From positions 6,042-70,041 of the forward strand of contig NZ_SLWV01000021.1 of assembly GCF_004345705.1 (NCBI RefSeq): a DNA stretch of 64,000 nucleotides, written 5' to 3'. A program made the position numbers and the translations under genes. This document shows, one piece after another, positions 8,454 through 16,752 of this stretch (the first letter of the stretch is position 1; each line of letters starts with the position of its first letter). The stretch is from Marinisporobacter balticus. GTDB taxonomy: Bacteria > Bacillota > Clostridia > Peptostreptococcales > Thermotaleaceae. The notes under the pieces were generated by a model. That model made no database searches, was not told the DNA's origin, and saw only the letters and a list, made by a program, of their open reading frames with translations.

Positions 8454-9218
8454 TTAAATAGTACAAATTTCTACCTGAATGCCTCTTTTTTCTATTTTTG
8501 CCAGTTCTGATTTGTTGGCTTGATCATCAGTAATGAGTATATGGATTTGATCTAATGTACATACATTTGAAAAAGTGATTCTTCCAATTTTTCTGTAGTC
8601 AGTAATGACAATATTTTGTCTACTACACCCAATAAGGGTTTTTAAAAAATCGCTGCTATCAATTGTTGAAGTACTAATACCAAACTTTTCTTTAATGCCA
8701 GCACAAGGGATAAAGGCTTTGTCAAAATGATACGTTTTCAAATCATTGATCGCTCTAGAACCCAGTATATTACCTTTATAGTTTTTGATGCGACCACCAA
8801 TTAAAATGGTTTCAATATTAGAAAATTGTGCTAATTCTTTTGCTACATCTAGAGAATTTGTAACGACTGTAATGGTTTTATCCTTGATTAACTGGATCAT
8901 CAATAGACTGATCATACTACCCATAAGCATGATGGTATCTCCATCGTCAATAAATTGTGCTGCCCTTTGTGCGATCTTTCTTTTTGCATCAAGTGCTTCT
9001 GTTTTTCCTTGTTCAATAGATGGAATCCACTTTGATTTTTCCACTTTAACAGCGCCACCGTGTATTTTTTTAAGAAGACTTTTTTCTTCTAATGCTGAAA
9101 GATCTCTTCTTATCGTATAGATGGATACATTGAAAACTTCAGTTAATTGTTGTAGGTTTACGATGTCTTCTCTTTCGATGAGTTCTACTATTTTTTTCCT
9201 TCGGACTTCTGTAATCAA
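8454..9218 (-). CDS. DeoR/GlpR-family transcriptional regulator
   Basis: 254-aa repressor-type protein. N-terminal DeoR helix-turn-helix at ~5-60 with VSIYTIRRDLSALEE and the adjoining KKIHGGAV; residues ~75-235 are the DeoRC sensor domain (ISOCOT fold), which in the family binds phosphorylated sugars. The usual substrate-loop glycine-serine-threonine is GSMIS here, so ligand preference may differ. Start is TTG with AGGAGG 8 nt upstream. It is the first gene after a lysine riboswitch and 41 bp before asd, an unusual partner for a sugar-sensing family. Confidence 0.88.
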   Translation of the reverse strand: MITEVRRKKIVELIEREDIVNLQQLTEVFNVSIYTIRRDLSALEEKSLLKKIHGGAVKVEKSKWIPSIEQGKTEALDAKRKIAQRAAQFIDDGDTIMLMGSMISLLMIQLIKDKTITVVTNSLDVAKELAQFSNIETILIGGRIKNYKGNILGSRAINDLKTYHFDKAFIPCAGIKEKFGISTSTIDSSDFLKTLIGCSRQNIVITDYRKIGRITFSNVCTLDQIHILITDDQANKSELAKIEKRGIQVEICTI

Positions 9219-9288
9219 TAGACCATCCTCCTAAGATTAACTCTTGCTAATATTATTATAATATATTTATTAATATTTGGTTACATTT

Positions 9289-9317
9289 ATAATATAATAT
9301 TATAAAAAGTATGTAAA
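9289..9317 (-). promoter_or_regulatory. Candidate promoter directly before the DeoR-type gene
   Basis: On the minus strand TTTACA (9317-9312), 17 bp, then TATTAT (9294-9289). It lies downstream of the riboswitch terminator, so it could give lysine-independent expression of the regulator and operon. Region is very AT-rich, so chance matches are likely. Confidence 0.4.
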
Positions 9318-9416
9318 TCGTTTTTTGAAATATTTATGAAAATAATAGGAATTAGAAGGTATGAAAAAAATAGAATAAGGTGAGATACTTCAGAGAGATA
9401 AAGATGCGCCATTTTT

Positions 9417-9463
9417 TTAAAATAAAAAACGGCAAAAGAGTAAAAGGTTCTTTTAGCCGTTTA
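9417..9463 (-). terminator. Lysine riboswitch expression-platform terminator
   Basis: On the minus strand a stem (AAACGGCT.. with ..GCCGTTT, slightly imperfect) is followed by TTTTTTATTTT. It directly follows the riboswitch aptamer, as expected for transcription attenuation when lysine is bound. Confidence 0.85.
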
Positions 9464-9467
9464 TAAA

Positions 9468-9690
9468 CGCTAGATAGAATACAACTTTCACCCCGTGTGA
9501 AGTAGCGCACCATTGATAGCTTGGGTAATCTACCAATGACAGTAAGATGCTTATTTAACATCATACCAGCAGTATATCCAAAGGGTTGGATATACGCTTC
9601 GGCGACGACACCTTTCATTTAAACATAAGAGCTCCCTTTGCCTAGTTTAAAATACTCATTGTCTATCGCAACCTCTAAAACACAACGCTT
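9468..9690 (-). ncRNA. Lysine riboswitch (L-box)
   Basis: Minus-strand sequence carries the L-box landmarks in order: AGAGGTTGCGATAGAC (9676-9661), CAAAGGGAGCTC, GAAAGGTGTCGTCGCCGAAG, a stem with GGATATACTGCTGG, TACTGTCA, and a closing strand near 9470. It is followed by a terminator and then the DeoR-asd-dapA-dapB-dapH genes, so lysine should shut off transcription of this operon. An 88-codon frame on the same strand inside it is not a gene. Confidence 0.95.
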
Positions 9691-9714
9691 ATTTCTAAAT
9701 ATTCATTTTAAGGT

Positions 9715-9743
9715 ATCGTAACATAGGATTATATACATGTCAA
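9715..9743 (-). promoter_or_regulatory. Sigma-A promoter of the lysine riboswitch operon
   Basis: Minus-strand TTGACA (9743-9738), exactly 17 bp, then TACGAT (9720-9715). Placement 25-40 nt upstream of the first riboswitch box fits a transcript that begins near 9708. Confidence 0.8.
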
Positions 9744-9830
9744 CCCAAAACTTTCTCTTTTCTAAGATGAAAAAAAAGGATACAATAACTTTATATATGA
9801 TTTTTATTAATAACTTAAGAGGTGAACAGA

Positions 9831-11000
9831 ATGATTCATATTGAGAAAGAAATATTAGATGTAAAAGAAGAAGTTGTGCTTATAAGGAGGACGCTACATC
9901 AGATTCCTGAAATTGGATTTGAAGAAGAAAAAACAAGTGCTTTTATCATACAAAAACTCGAGGCGTATGGGATTGAGGTTTATAAGCATATTGCTAAAAC
10001 CGGTGTTGTAGGATATCTAAAAGGGACTATAGGAGATCGAACGATTGCTTTTCGTGCAGATATGGATGCCCTTAGTATGGAGGAAAAAACAGACGTTGAT
10101 TATGCGTCAAAGCACAAAGGAATGATGCATGCCTGTGGACATGATGCACATATGAGCATTGTTTTAGGTCTTGCGAAGCTTTTATCTATGCATAAAGATA
10201 AAGTGAAAGATAATATTGTTTTTTTATTTCAGCCTGCTGAAGAAGGGCCTGGTGGAGCAGAACCAATGATTGAAGAGAGGGTCATTGAAAAATTTCATAT
10301 TGATAAAATTATGGGACTCCATGTATTTCCAGAAGTAAAGGAAGGGAAAATTGGGTGTAAAAAGGGTCCTTTAATGGCTCAAACAGGTGAATTTGATATT
10401 AAAGTGTATGGTCAAAGCGGTCATGGTGCCATGCCACAAAAGGCAAATGATGCGATTATTATTGCATCAAATCTACTTTCTATCTATCAGACCATTATCA
10501 GTAGAAATATTAACCCGACGGAAGGCGCTGTACTTACAATTGGAAAGATGTGGGGAGGCGAGCGAAGAAATATTATTGCTGCAGAAGTTTGTTTAGAAGG
10601 AACATTAAGAGCTTTTAGTGAAGAAGTATATAAAAAGATGAAAAAAAGAATGATAGAAATAGCTAATGGGATTGAAAAAATGTATGATTGTAGGGTAGAG
10701 GTTATCTTTAGAGATATGTATCCTGCTGTAAACAATGATGAGAATATGGTAGAGGATCTGGTTGATGCGATTGGAGGGGAAAATATTGATCTTATTGAAC
10801 CACAGATGATTGCTGAAGACTTTTCTTATTTTCAAAGAAAAATTCCCGGAATCTTCTTCTTCCTTGGCGTTAAAAATGAAGAAAAAGGGCATATATATCC
10901 GCTACATAATAGTCGATTTACCTTTAATGAAGAGGTGCTTCTTACAGGAATTCAAGTATATGTAACCTTTCTAAGGCATATAAAAGGGGTAGCGCAATAA
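9831..11000 (+). CDS. M20-family amidohydrolase; possible N-acetyl-diaminopimelate deacetylase
   Basis: Zinc/cobalt peptidase-family M20D enzyme (389 aa). Metal-site motifs: ADMDAL (~75-80), HACGHDAHM (~101-109), PAEEGPGGAE (~139-148), MGLHVFP (~166-172), QSGHGAMPQ (~193-201) and EDFSYF near the end. The family includes hippurate, IAA-amino-acid and N-acetyl-L,L-diaminopimelate hydrolases. The dapH pathway needs such a deacetylase, and in Bacillus subtilis ykuQ (dapH) and ykuR are neighbours; here it lies divergent from the lysine operon. Function is therefore suggestive, not proven. I prefer ATG 9831 (AGAGGTG 5 nt before) to a GTG at 9822 that overlaps the ribosome site. Confidence 0.85.
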   Translation: MIHIEKEILDVKEEVVLIRRTLHQIPEIGFEEEKTSAFIIQKLEAYGIEVYKHIAKTGVVGYLKGTIGDRTIAFRADMDALSMEEKTDVDYASKHKGMMHACGHDAHMSIVLGLAKLLSMHKDKVKDNIVFLFQPAEEGPGGAEPMIEERVIEKFHIDKIMGLHVFPEVKEGKIGCKKGPLMAQTGEFDIKVYGQSGHGAMPQKANDAIIIASNLLSIYQTIISRNINPTEGAVLTIGKMWGGERRNIIAAEVCLEGTLRAFSEEVYKKMKKRMIEIANGIEKMYDCRVEVIFRDMYPAVNNDENMVEDLVDAIGGENIDLIEPQMIAEDFSYFQRKIPGIFFFLGVKNEEKGHIYPLHNSRFTFNEEVLLTGIQVYVTFLRHIKGVAQ

Positions 11001-11026
11001 AAAAGGCTTTATAAGGAGTGGATTTT

Positions 11027-12001
11027 TTGGAAAAAAGAAAAGAAATAGATATTTTAGGGGTAAATATACTATATTTTGTTACCGCGATGCTACTTTTAAC
11101 AGTCGGTTATTATGTGCAAAATAAAGATTTGAAAATGGGACTTGTCATAACGGAATATGTTTTGGTTTTATTACCACCCCTTATCTATATCAAATTAAAA
11201 GGATATGGTTTTAAAAGGGTATTAAGATTAAATCCATTAAGCATAAAACATAGCCTTATTGTGATTGCCATTACGATACTCGTTTATCCAATCGCTTTAT
11301 TCTTTAATCTGATTGTGATGACGTTTATTAGTACGATAGGAAAAATACAATCTCCGCCTATTCCAACTGCTAATAATATAACAGAATATTTTATTTTGAT
11401 GGTGATTATTGCTATGTCCGCAGGAATCTGTGAAGAAATATTTTTTAGGGGATTGGTTTTACGGGGCTATGAAGAACTTGGTAGCATTCATGCGGTTGTG
11501 ATATCGTCTCTTTTATTTGGTTTGTTTCATTTTAATATTCAAAATTTTGCAGGACCTGTAGTACTAGGACTTGTTTTTGGATACCTTGTATATAGAACAG
11601 GTTCTTTGTTTGCAGGTATGATTGGGCATATGACCAACAATGGGATTGCTGTAACCCTTGGGTTTCTTATGAATTTGGTAAAGGATCAATTGCCTCAATC
11701 AAATATGGATACAATGTCTCAGATACCAAACACGCTATCTTTAAGTGTAGCGACTATTTTCGTGGGCGTTATTGCAACAATTACAGGAATAGGGGCATAT
11801 TTTTTACTAAGGATCATCATAAAAGATACAAAAAATAGGAAAGAGAATAGAGATATAGAGGACATAAGGTTAGAAAAAGAGGATGAAAGCATAGAAATAT
11901 CTAACAAAACATCCATTTATGTATTTACACCTATACTGTTAACGGTTATTATATTTATATATGTTGCGTATTCACAACTAAAATATATGATGCTTCAATA
12001 A
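11027..12001 (+). CDS. CPBP-family intramembrane glutamic endopeptidase
   Basis: About 324 aa with seven to eight hydrophobic helices, and a hydrophilic acidic loop (about 275-300) before the last helix. Motif 1 EEIFFRG and motif 2 FGLFHFN, holding the paired Glu, Arg and His of the Abi/CAAX-prenyl-protease (CPBP) site, lie near residues 141-180. Family members cleave within membranes and serve in peptide modification, bacteriocin immunity or signalling; the substrate here is unknown. TTG 11027 is taken as start because AAGGAG lies 8 nt upstream, while the GTG at 11018 abuts it. It sits 26 bp after the M20 gene. Confidence 0.88.
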   Translation: MEKRKEIDILGVNILYFVTAMLLLTVGYYVQNKDLKMGLVITEYVLVLLPPLIYIKLKGYGFKRVLRLNPLSIKHSLIVIAITILVYPIALFFNLIVMTFISTIGKIQSPPIPTANNITEYFILMVIIAMSAGICEEIFFRGLVLRGYEELGSIHAVVISSLLFGLFHFNIQNFAGPVVLGLVFGYLVYRTGSLFAGMIGHMTNNGIAVTLGFLMNLVKDQLPQSNMDTMSQIPNTLSLSVATIFVGVIATITGIGAYFLLRIIIKDTKNRKENRDIEDIRLEKEDESIEISNKTSIYVFTPILLTVIIFIYVAYSQLKYMMLQ

Positions 12002-12031
12002 GGGATAAAAATAGAAGTTGGGGGTTTTTAA

Positions 12032-12883
12032 ATGAAAAAAATTGCGATTGTCACAGACTCGACTTGTGATTTGCCGGATGCGTTATTGGAAAAATATGAA
12101 ATTAAAATACTTCCCCTTAGAATTATTTATTCAAATAAAGAATTTAGAGATAGAATAGAAATATCTGGAAAAGAAGTTTATGAAAAATTAGATCATGAAA
12201 TTCCTAAAACTTCACTTCCTTCACCAGAAGATGTGCATAATCTGTTTAAAAAATTACAAGAACAAAGATATACACATGTACTAGCAATACTTATTTCCGG
12301 GGCATTGAGTGGTACTTATAATATGGTCAAAAACTTTTCTGATAAATTTAATGAATTAAAAATTGAATTATTAGATTCTAAATCTTTAACCATGGGATTA
12401 GGATTTCCTGTACTTGAAGCAGCGCGTGAACTAAGAAAAACAAATGATTTTTCAAAAATTTGTGAAAGAGCCAAAGAAGCAATGAGCAAATCAAAAGTTT
12501 TTTATGTATTAAAGACGTTAGACTATTTGCGTAGGGGTGGAAGAATAGGTGTTCTTGAAGGTACGGTAGGAGAAATTTTAGGAATCAAGCCAATTATTTC
12601 TATAGACCAAGAAGGAAAATATTATGCTTACGCGAAAGTAAGAGGTCGAAAAAAATCCATAGAACAGTTGTACGAAATTATAAAAGAAAAATCAAAAGAT
12701 AAAAAAGTAAATGTTGCAGTGATGCATGGAGATGCTGAAGAGGAAGCAAGAGATCTTTTAAAAAGGATTAAGGAATTTAGAAATGTAGATGAAACTTTCT
12801 TTGGTCCAATCAGTCCAGTTTTAGGCATACATACAGGACCTGGTTTGATTGGTCTAATAACGTATGAAGTGATAGAGGAATAA
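12032..12883 (+). CDS. DegV-family fatty-acid-binding protein
   Basis: 283 aa, standard for DegV/FakB. VTDSTCDLP near residues 7-15 and SGALSGTY near 90-97 are the head-group-binding loops; LDYLRRGGRIG near 164-174 is a conserved family motif. FakB proteins present a bound fatty acid to the kinase FakA for acyl-phosphate formation; no fakA gene is in the window. Start ATG 12032 follows GGGGG. It is the last gene before a TPP riboswitch and has no clear terminator of its own. Confidence 0.9.
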   Translation: MKKIAIVTDSTCDLPDALLEKYEIKILPLRIIYSNKEFRDRIEISGKEVYEKLDHEIPKTSLPSPEDVHNLFKKLQEQRYTHVLAILISGALSGTYNMVKNFSDKFNELKIELLDSKSLTMGLGFPVLEAARELRKTNDFSKICERAKEAMSKSKVFYVLKTLDYLRRGGRIGVLEGTVGEILGIKPIISIDQEGKYYAYAKVRGRKKSIEQLYEIIKEKSKDKKVNVAVMHGDAEEEARDLLKRIKEFRNVDETFFGPISPVLGIHTGPGLIGLITYEVIEE

Positions 12884-12899
12884 AAAAATTTAAACGAAA

Positions 12900-12990
12900 A
12901 AGGGGAGCTAAATAAATTTGGCTGAGAGGGAATGTGTTTGTTCCGACCCATAACCTGATCTGGATAATGCCAGCGGAGGGAAATGATTTA
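12900..12990 (+). ncRNA. TPP riboswitch (THI box)
   Basis: Landmarks in order: GGGGAGC, GGCTGAGAGGGAA, CCGACCC, ATAACCTGATCTGGATAATG, CCAGCGGAGGGAA. Downstream are a terminator hairpin and thiT, so thiamin pyrophosphate should repress thiamin uptake. Confidence 0.97.
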
Positions 12991-12995
12991 ATCCG

Positions 12996-13026
12996 ATGCT
13001 GCATTTTTGAGTGCAGTATTTTTTTA
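12996..13026 (+). terminator. TPP riboswitch terminator
   Basis: Arms 12996-13003 and 13012-13019 (8 bp, one G-U), 8-nt loop, followed by a seven-T run. It lies immediately after the aptamer and before the thiT ribosome site. Confidence 0.85.
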
Positions 13027-13049
13027 TATACAAAAAAGGAGGAATGATC

Positions 13050-13574
13050 GTGAGAAAAATATCTACAAAAATGTTAGTGGAAGCGGGAATTATGATTGCA
13101 GTAGCCCAAATATTAAGCTATGTGAGAGTTTTTGAGTTGCCAAACGGAGGATCGGTTACAGCTGGAAGTATGGTGCCCATTCTATTTTATGCTATAAGAT
13201 GGGGGGTAAAACCTGGTATGTTTGTAGGGGGGGTATATGGTATATTACAATTAATATTAGGAACGGTTTATTCTACCCATATTGTATCACTATTATTTGA
13301 TTATAGCATGGCTTTTGGGTTGTTAGGATTAGCAGGGTTATTTAGAAAAAGTTTGGCAGGTGTATTTTTAGGGGTGTTTATAGGGATCTTTGGAAGGTTT
13401 GTATCCCATGTGATTTCCGGAGCGATTGTATTTGCATCTTATGCACCAGAAGGAACAAATCCATGGATTTACTCAGGTATGTATAATGCTTCTTATTTAG
13501 TACCAGAGTGTATTATATCTGTTGTTGTTGTTGGACTGTTATATAAAAGTTTTAAAAGATTACCAAATTTATAA
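13050..13574 (+). CDS. thiT: ECF transporter S component for thiamin
   Basis: 174-aa membrane protein with six predicted helices. The loop NGGSVTAGSMVPILFYAIRW (~30-49) is typical of ThiT, the thiamin-binding subunit of an energy-coupling-factor transporter; it needs EcfT and EcfA, usually encoded elsewhere (the set at 18160-20597 has its own S gene). Control by the TPP riboswitch directly upstream supports the assignment. GTG 13050 is the likely start, 7 nt after AAGGAGG; the in-frame ATG at 13044 is too close. Confidence 0.93.
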   Translation: MRKISTKMLVEAGIMIAVAQILSYVRVFELPNGGSVTAGSMVPILFYAIRWGVKPGMFVGGVYGILQLILGTVYSTHIVSLLFDYSMAFGLLGLAGLFRKSLAGVFLGVFIGIFGRFVSHVISGAIVFASYAPEGTNPWIYSGMYNASYLVPECIISVVVVGLLYKSFKRLPNL

Positions 13575-13630
13575 AGAGCGTGTGAATCAAAAAATATTTT
13601 GCAAAATCATATAGAAACCTATTGATGATG

Positions 13631-13660
13631 GTATAAAATATATACCCCTTACCCATAATA
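13631..13660 (+). promoter_or_regulatory. Candidate sigma-G promoter of the SASP gene
   Basis: GTATA at 13631-13635 and CATAATA at 13654-13660, 18 bp apart, resemble the forespore sigma-G pattern (GnATA / CATnnTA). Placement 22 bp before the spore protein start fits. Confidence 0.5.
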
Positions 13661-13681
13661 CTAAATAGGGGAGGGATATAT

Positions 13682-13894
13682 ATGTCAAAGAAAAATAGTG
13701 AGAAAAATAAGAAGAAAAAAATAGAGACGATTGAAGATCAGTGGAAGTATGAAATTGCGAAAGATTTAGGACTGCTAGAAAAAGTAGAAATATTGGGATG
13801 GGGCGGTCTTACTGCAAAAGAGACAGGAAGAATTGGTGGACTTATTACCGTCAAAAAAAAGCAATTAAAAAATAACAAAACAGTTGAGGGATAG
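13682..13894 (+). CDS. Small acid-soluble spore protein, alpha/beta type
   Basis: 70-aa protein. A lysine-rich N terminus is followed by WKYEIAKDLGL (~23-33), resembling the germination protease cleavage region, and GWGGLTAKETGRIGGLITVK (~40-59), the DNA-binding SASP motif with conserved T-x-x-E-T-G-x-I-G-G. These proteins coat spore DNA. It is longer at the N terminus than the major SASPs and closer to the minor clostridial type. ATG 13682 has GGGGAGGG upstream. Its presence shows that the organism makes spores. Confidence 0.88.
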   Translation: MSKKNSEKNKKKKIETIEDQWKYEIAKDLGLLEKVEILGWGGLTAKETGRIGGLITVKKKQLKNNKTVEG

Positions 13895-13918
13895 AAGAAT
13901 CTATCTCTTTTTCTTTTC
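13889..13918 (+). terminator. Terminator after SASP gene
   Basis: GATAGA (13890-13895), AAGAA-type loop, TCTATC, then CTTTTTCTTTT. The stem is short (6 bp) and starts within the stop codon region. Confidence 0.65.
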
Positions 13919-14051
13919 TAAAGAACAAAAATTCATTATAATAGAATAAGGGATGCAAAATAAATAATGCACCTAAGTCACGAAGAAATTCGAATTATTT
14001 TTTAGAACATTCCTAAGTGAGGGATTTAGAAATAGATAAGGGAGAGATAAA

Positions 14052-14792
14052 ATGGAGAGTTATAGTGCTTTTGCCTATGTATATGATCAGTTGATGGAAG
14101 ATGTAGATTACAAAGGATGGGTTTTATATATTGAAGAAATATTTGAAAGATGCGGTATAAAACCCAAAAATATAGCAGAACTGGCTTGTGGTACTGGAAA
14201 TGTTACGAACATTTTGGCAAAGCGGGGATATAATCTAATTGGTGTGGATATTTCTGCGGATATGCTCTTTATTGCGCAAGAAAAATCAAGGGCTATGGGT
14301 GTTGAGGTAATCTACTTAAACCATGATATGAGAGAATTATCCTTGCCTACTGAATTAGATGGAATTTTATGTGTTTGTGATGGGGTAAATTATATTGCAG
14401 ATGAAAAAGATCTACGAAAAGTATTCAAGTCTGTCTACCATCATTTAAAGGATGGGGGATTATTTATATTTGATATTAGTACCTATTATAAACTAGCGAA
14501 TATACTGGGCAACAATACTTATGCAGAAAATTTTGAAGAAGTATCGTATATATGGGAAAATTATTTTGAAGAAGCGCAAAAAATGTGTGATTTTGATTTG
14601 ACTATTTTCGTAAAAGAAGAGGATACCTATAGAAAATATGAGGAAACACACAGCCAAAGAGCCTACGAAGAAAAGGAAATATTAGATCAACTAAAGGGGA
14701 TTGGATTTAAGAAAATAGAGTGTTTTGAAGCCTTTACATTTTCTGACCCAAAAGAAGAAAGTGAACGTATTTATTTTGTGTGCCAAAAATAG
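14052..14792 (+). CDS. Class I SAM-dependent methyltransferase
   Basis: 246 aa; motif I ELACGTGNVT at ~42-51 and the acidic VDIS at ~66-69 define the SAM pocket; GVNYIADEKDL and a C-terminal FTFSDPKEESERIYFVCQK resemble the YqeM-like methyltransferases of Firmicutes. No substrate can be assigned; YqeM-type genes often stand near ribosome-silencing factor genes, which are not present here. It starts at ATG 14052 after GGGAGAG and is monocistronic, followed by an independent promoter. Confidence 0.85.
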   Translation: MESYSAFAYVYDQLMEDVDYKGWVLYIEEIFERCGIKPKNIAELACGTGNVTNILAKRGYNLIGVDISADMLFIAQEKSRAMGVEVIYLNHDMRELSLPTELDGILCVCDGVNYIADEKDLRKVFKSVYHHLKDGGLFIFDISTYYKLANILGNNTYAENFEEVSYIWENYFEEAQKMCDFDLTIFVKEEDTYRKYEETHSQRAYEEKEILDQLKGIGFKKIECFEAFTFSDPKEESERIYFVCQK

Positions 14793-14811
14793 TTGGAGGT
14801 AATGATTTTAA

Positions 14812-14840
14812 TTGACACAAAAGAATACCTATGATAAAAT
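14812..14840 (+). promoter_or_regulatory. Strong sigma-A promoter of the cold shock gene
   Basis: TTGACA (14812-14817), 17 bp, TAAAAT (14835-14840). It leaves a leader of about 65 nt before the start codon, typical for csp genes whose leader senses temperature. Confidence 0.85.
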
Positions 14841-14912
14841 CGATATGTAGTAAAAGATATTATTATACATATAATGTAAGTATGTATGAAATTGGTTAGG
14901 AGGATTATTTAA

Positions 14913-15113
14913 ATGGAAAAAGGTACTGTAAAATGGTTTAATTCAGAAAAAGGTTTTGGATTTATTTCAAGAGAAGATGGAGACGATGTTTTCGTACATT
15001 TCTCAGCGATTACTATGGATGGATACAAAACTTTAGAAGAAGGTCAAGCTGTTGAATTCGAAGTAGTTCAAGGTGAAAAAGGACCTCAAGCTACAAATGT
15101 TTCTAGAGCTTAA
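14913..15113 (+). CDS. Cold shock protein (CspA family)
   Basis: 66-aa single-stranded nucleic acid binding protein (OB fold). RNP1 KGFGFI (~14-19) and RNP2 VFVHF (~26-30) are intact, and GTVKWFN opens the protein as usual. Acts as an RNA chaperone. ATG 14913 follows TTAGGAGG. It has its own promoter, a long leader and its own terminator. Confidence 0.97.
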   Translation: MEKGTVKWFNSEKGFGFISREDGDDVFVHFSAITMDGYKTLEEGQAVEFEVVQGEKGPQATNVSRA

Positions 15114-15145
15114 TAAACAAATTTAATGAACATGTAGCAAGTGAT

Positions 15146-15178
15146 AGCCCTGATGATTAATGGTAATCGGGGCTTTTG
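15146..15178 (+). terminator. Terminator after cold shock gene
   Basis: Arms AGCCCTGAT (15146-15154) and ATCGGGGCT (15166-15174), one G-U, followed by TTTTGTTG. Confidence 0.85.
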
Positions 15179-15353
15179 TTGTGTTTATACATATAAATTT
15201 AGCGTATAATATAGATATATAAGTAGCAATATATCGTTTATATTTAAGATAATTGTACATAGGTAGATCAAAGTAGTTTTAATCTTATCTCAAAATACTT
15301 ATGTAAAATAATTATTGCTTTATATATAAGAAGAATGGTAGGAGGAAAATACA

Positions 15354-16232
15354 ATGAAAAATTATGTGATCCGTGCAATCGCAGCGGATAAAAGTATAAG
15401 CATTTTTTTTGCAATTACAACGGATTTAGTAGAAGAAGCAAGAAAAAAACACAATACCACACCTGTTGCAACAGCAGCATTGGGAAGAACACTTACAGGC
15501 GCTGTAATCATGGGGCTGATGCTAAAAGGAGAACAGAATAAATTATCTGTACAAATCAAGGGAGATGGTCCATTAAAGGAAATTTTAGCAGTAGCAGACA
15601 ATCTAGGAAATGTAAAGGGGTATGTAGCAAATCCTTCTGTAGATTTGCCGCTAAGACAAGATGGAAAGCTAGATGTTAGTAGTGCGGTAGGGAATGGTAA
15701 AATGATCGTCATTAAAGATTTGGGGTTAAAAGAACCTTATAGTGGACAATCTGATTTAGTATCAGGAGAAATCGCAGAAGATTTCACAGCTTATTTTGCT
15801 TATTCAGAGCAACAGCCTTCAGCTGTAGGTCTAGGTGTATTAGTTGATCGGGACGAGACTGTTAAATCTGCAGGAGGCTTCATTATTCAGGTGTTACCAG
15901 ATGTTCAAGAAGAAGTACTTACTAGGCTTGAAGAACGATTGAAATGGATGCCACCTATTACGCAGCTTATGGAAATAACAACAGATGGAGAAGAAATGCT
16001 AAGAATGGTTTTAGATGAATTTGATGTGGAAATACTAGACAAAAAAGAAGTGAACTTTGTGTGCGATTGTTCCGTTCGAAAGCTTGAAAAGGCATTAATT
16101 AGTGTGGGTGCAAAAGACTTAAAAGAAATTATTGAAGAAGATGGACAAGCAGAGCTTACATGTCATTTTTGCAATACAAAATACCATTTTGATAAGGAAC
16201 ATTTAGAAAGATTGTATGAAGAAGCACAGTAG
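15354..16232 (+). CDS. hslO: Hsp33 redox-regulated chaperone
   Basis: 292 aa, normal length. Cytosolic holdase activated by oxidation. The zinc-binding redox switch is complete: C-D-C near residue 238-240 and C-H-F-C near 270-273. The N-terminal core begins YVIRAIAADKSI and has GRTLTGAVIMG. ATG 15354 follows AGGAGG. The gene ends just before a transposase relic. Confidence 0.96.
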   Translation: MKNYVIRAIAADKSISIFFAITTDLVEEARKKHNTTPVATAALGRTLTGAVIMGLMLKGEQNKLSVQIKGDGPLKEILAVADNLGNVKGYVANPSVDLPLRQDGKLDVSSAVGNGKMIVIKDLGLKEPYSGQSDLVSGEIAEDFTAYFAYSEQQPSAVGLGVLVDRDETVKSAGGFIIQVLPDVQEEVLTRLEERLKWMPPITQLMEITTDGEEMLRMVLDEFDVEILDKKEVNFVCDCSVRKLEKALISVGAKDLKEIIEEDGQAELTCHFCNTKYHFDKEHLERLYEEAQ

Positions 16233-16269
16233 TTATTTTCAACTATTATATTTTTCATTTATTTCGTTG

Positions 16270-16428
16270 GTGAAACATCTCCACAAATGGTGTGCTAGAG
16301 GTATTAATAGTATCATTCAATCTGTTAAGCGCAGAGCACGAGGTTACGGAACTACCAAACATTTTATAAATATAGTTTATTTAATTTGTAGTGATTTAGA
16401 ATTTAATCTACCAACAGCTTTCGAATAA
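16270..16428 (+). pseudogene. C-terminal relic of an ISL3-type transposase
   Basis: A frame ending at 16428 reads GINSIIQSVKRRARGYGTTK (from 16300), then HFINIVYLICSDLEFNLPT. This resembles the C-terminal end of ISL3-family transposases of Firmicutes, where a G-I-N-S-x-I-Q-x-x-K-x-R-A-R-G core is followed by F..M.YL.CG.L. Only ~45 residues remain; no start, catalytic residues or terminal repeats are visible. Assignment is from memory of the family. Confidence 0.5.
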
Positions 16429-16490
16429 TTACAATTCCAATTTACATAATTGGAAAAAATATAAAGCGATTAAATCCACACAATATAAGA

Positions 16491-16598
16491 AAGAACCAAG
16501 GATATAGTAATGTAGCATTAGAAGAGTTAGACATATTTAAAGATACTAAAAATATTGATTCTTGGGCAAAAGACGGTGTAAGTCTTTGTGTGAAATAA
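16491..16598 (+). pseudogene. Relic of an S-layer homology (SLH) domain
   Basis: The frame 16491-16598 reads KNQGYSNVALEELDIFKD, then TKNIDSWAKDGVSLCVK and a stop. It lines up with the last SLH repeat of the protein at 24045-26462 (KKGYDKGNLSELDIFKD, then QSDIEQWAKSGVSFCVK). No start codon or ribosome site. It is the remains of a second SLH-protein gene, or of an exchange with the downstream gene. Confidence 0.8.
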
Positions 16599-16752
16599 AC
16601 TGAAAGTCTGAGGGTGTTTTATCAGCAGGTTTTACTTTGAATAGATGGTAAATGAGGAAAAATGTGAAAAAGGTATTGATATTATTTGGAAAGTAAGATA
16701 AAATTTACTATGTCGAAGTTTATACATATATTTGTTCATTTTTTAATGGAAG

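Noticed and set aside
9352..9618. Minus-strand open frame of 88 codons
   Set aside because: It lies wholly inside the lysine riboswitch and its terminator; codons coincide with structured RNA boxes.
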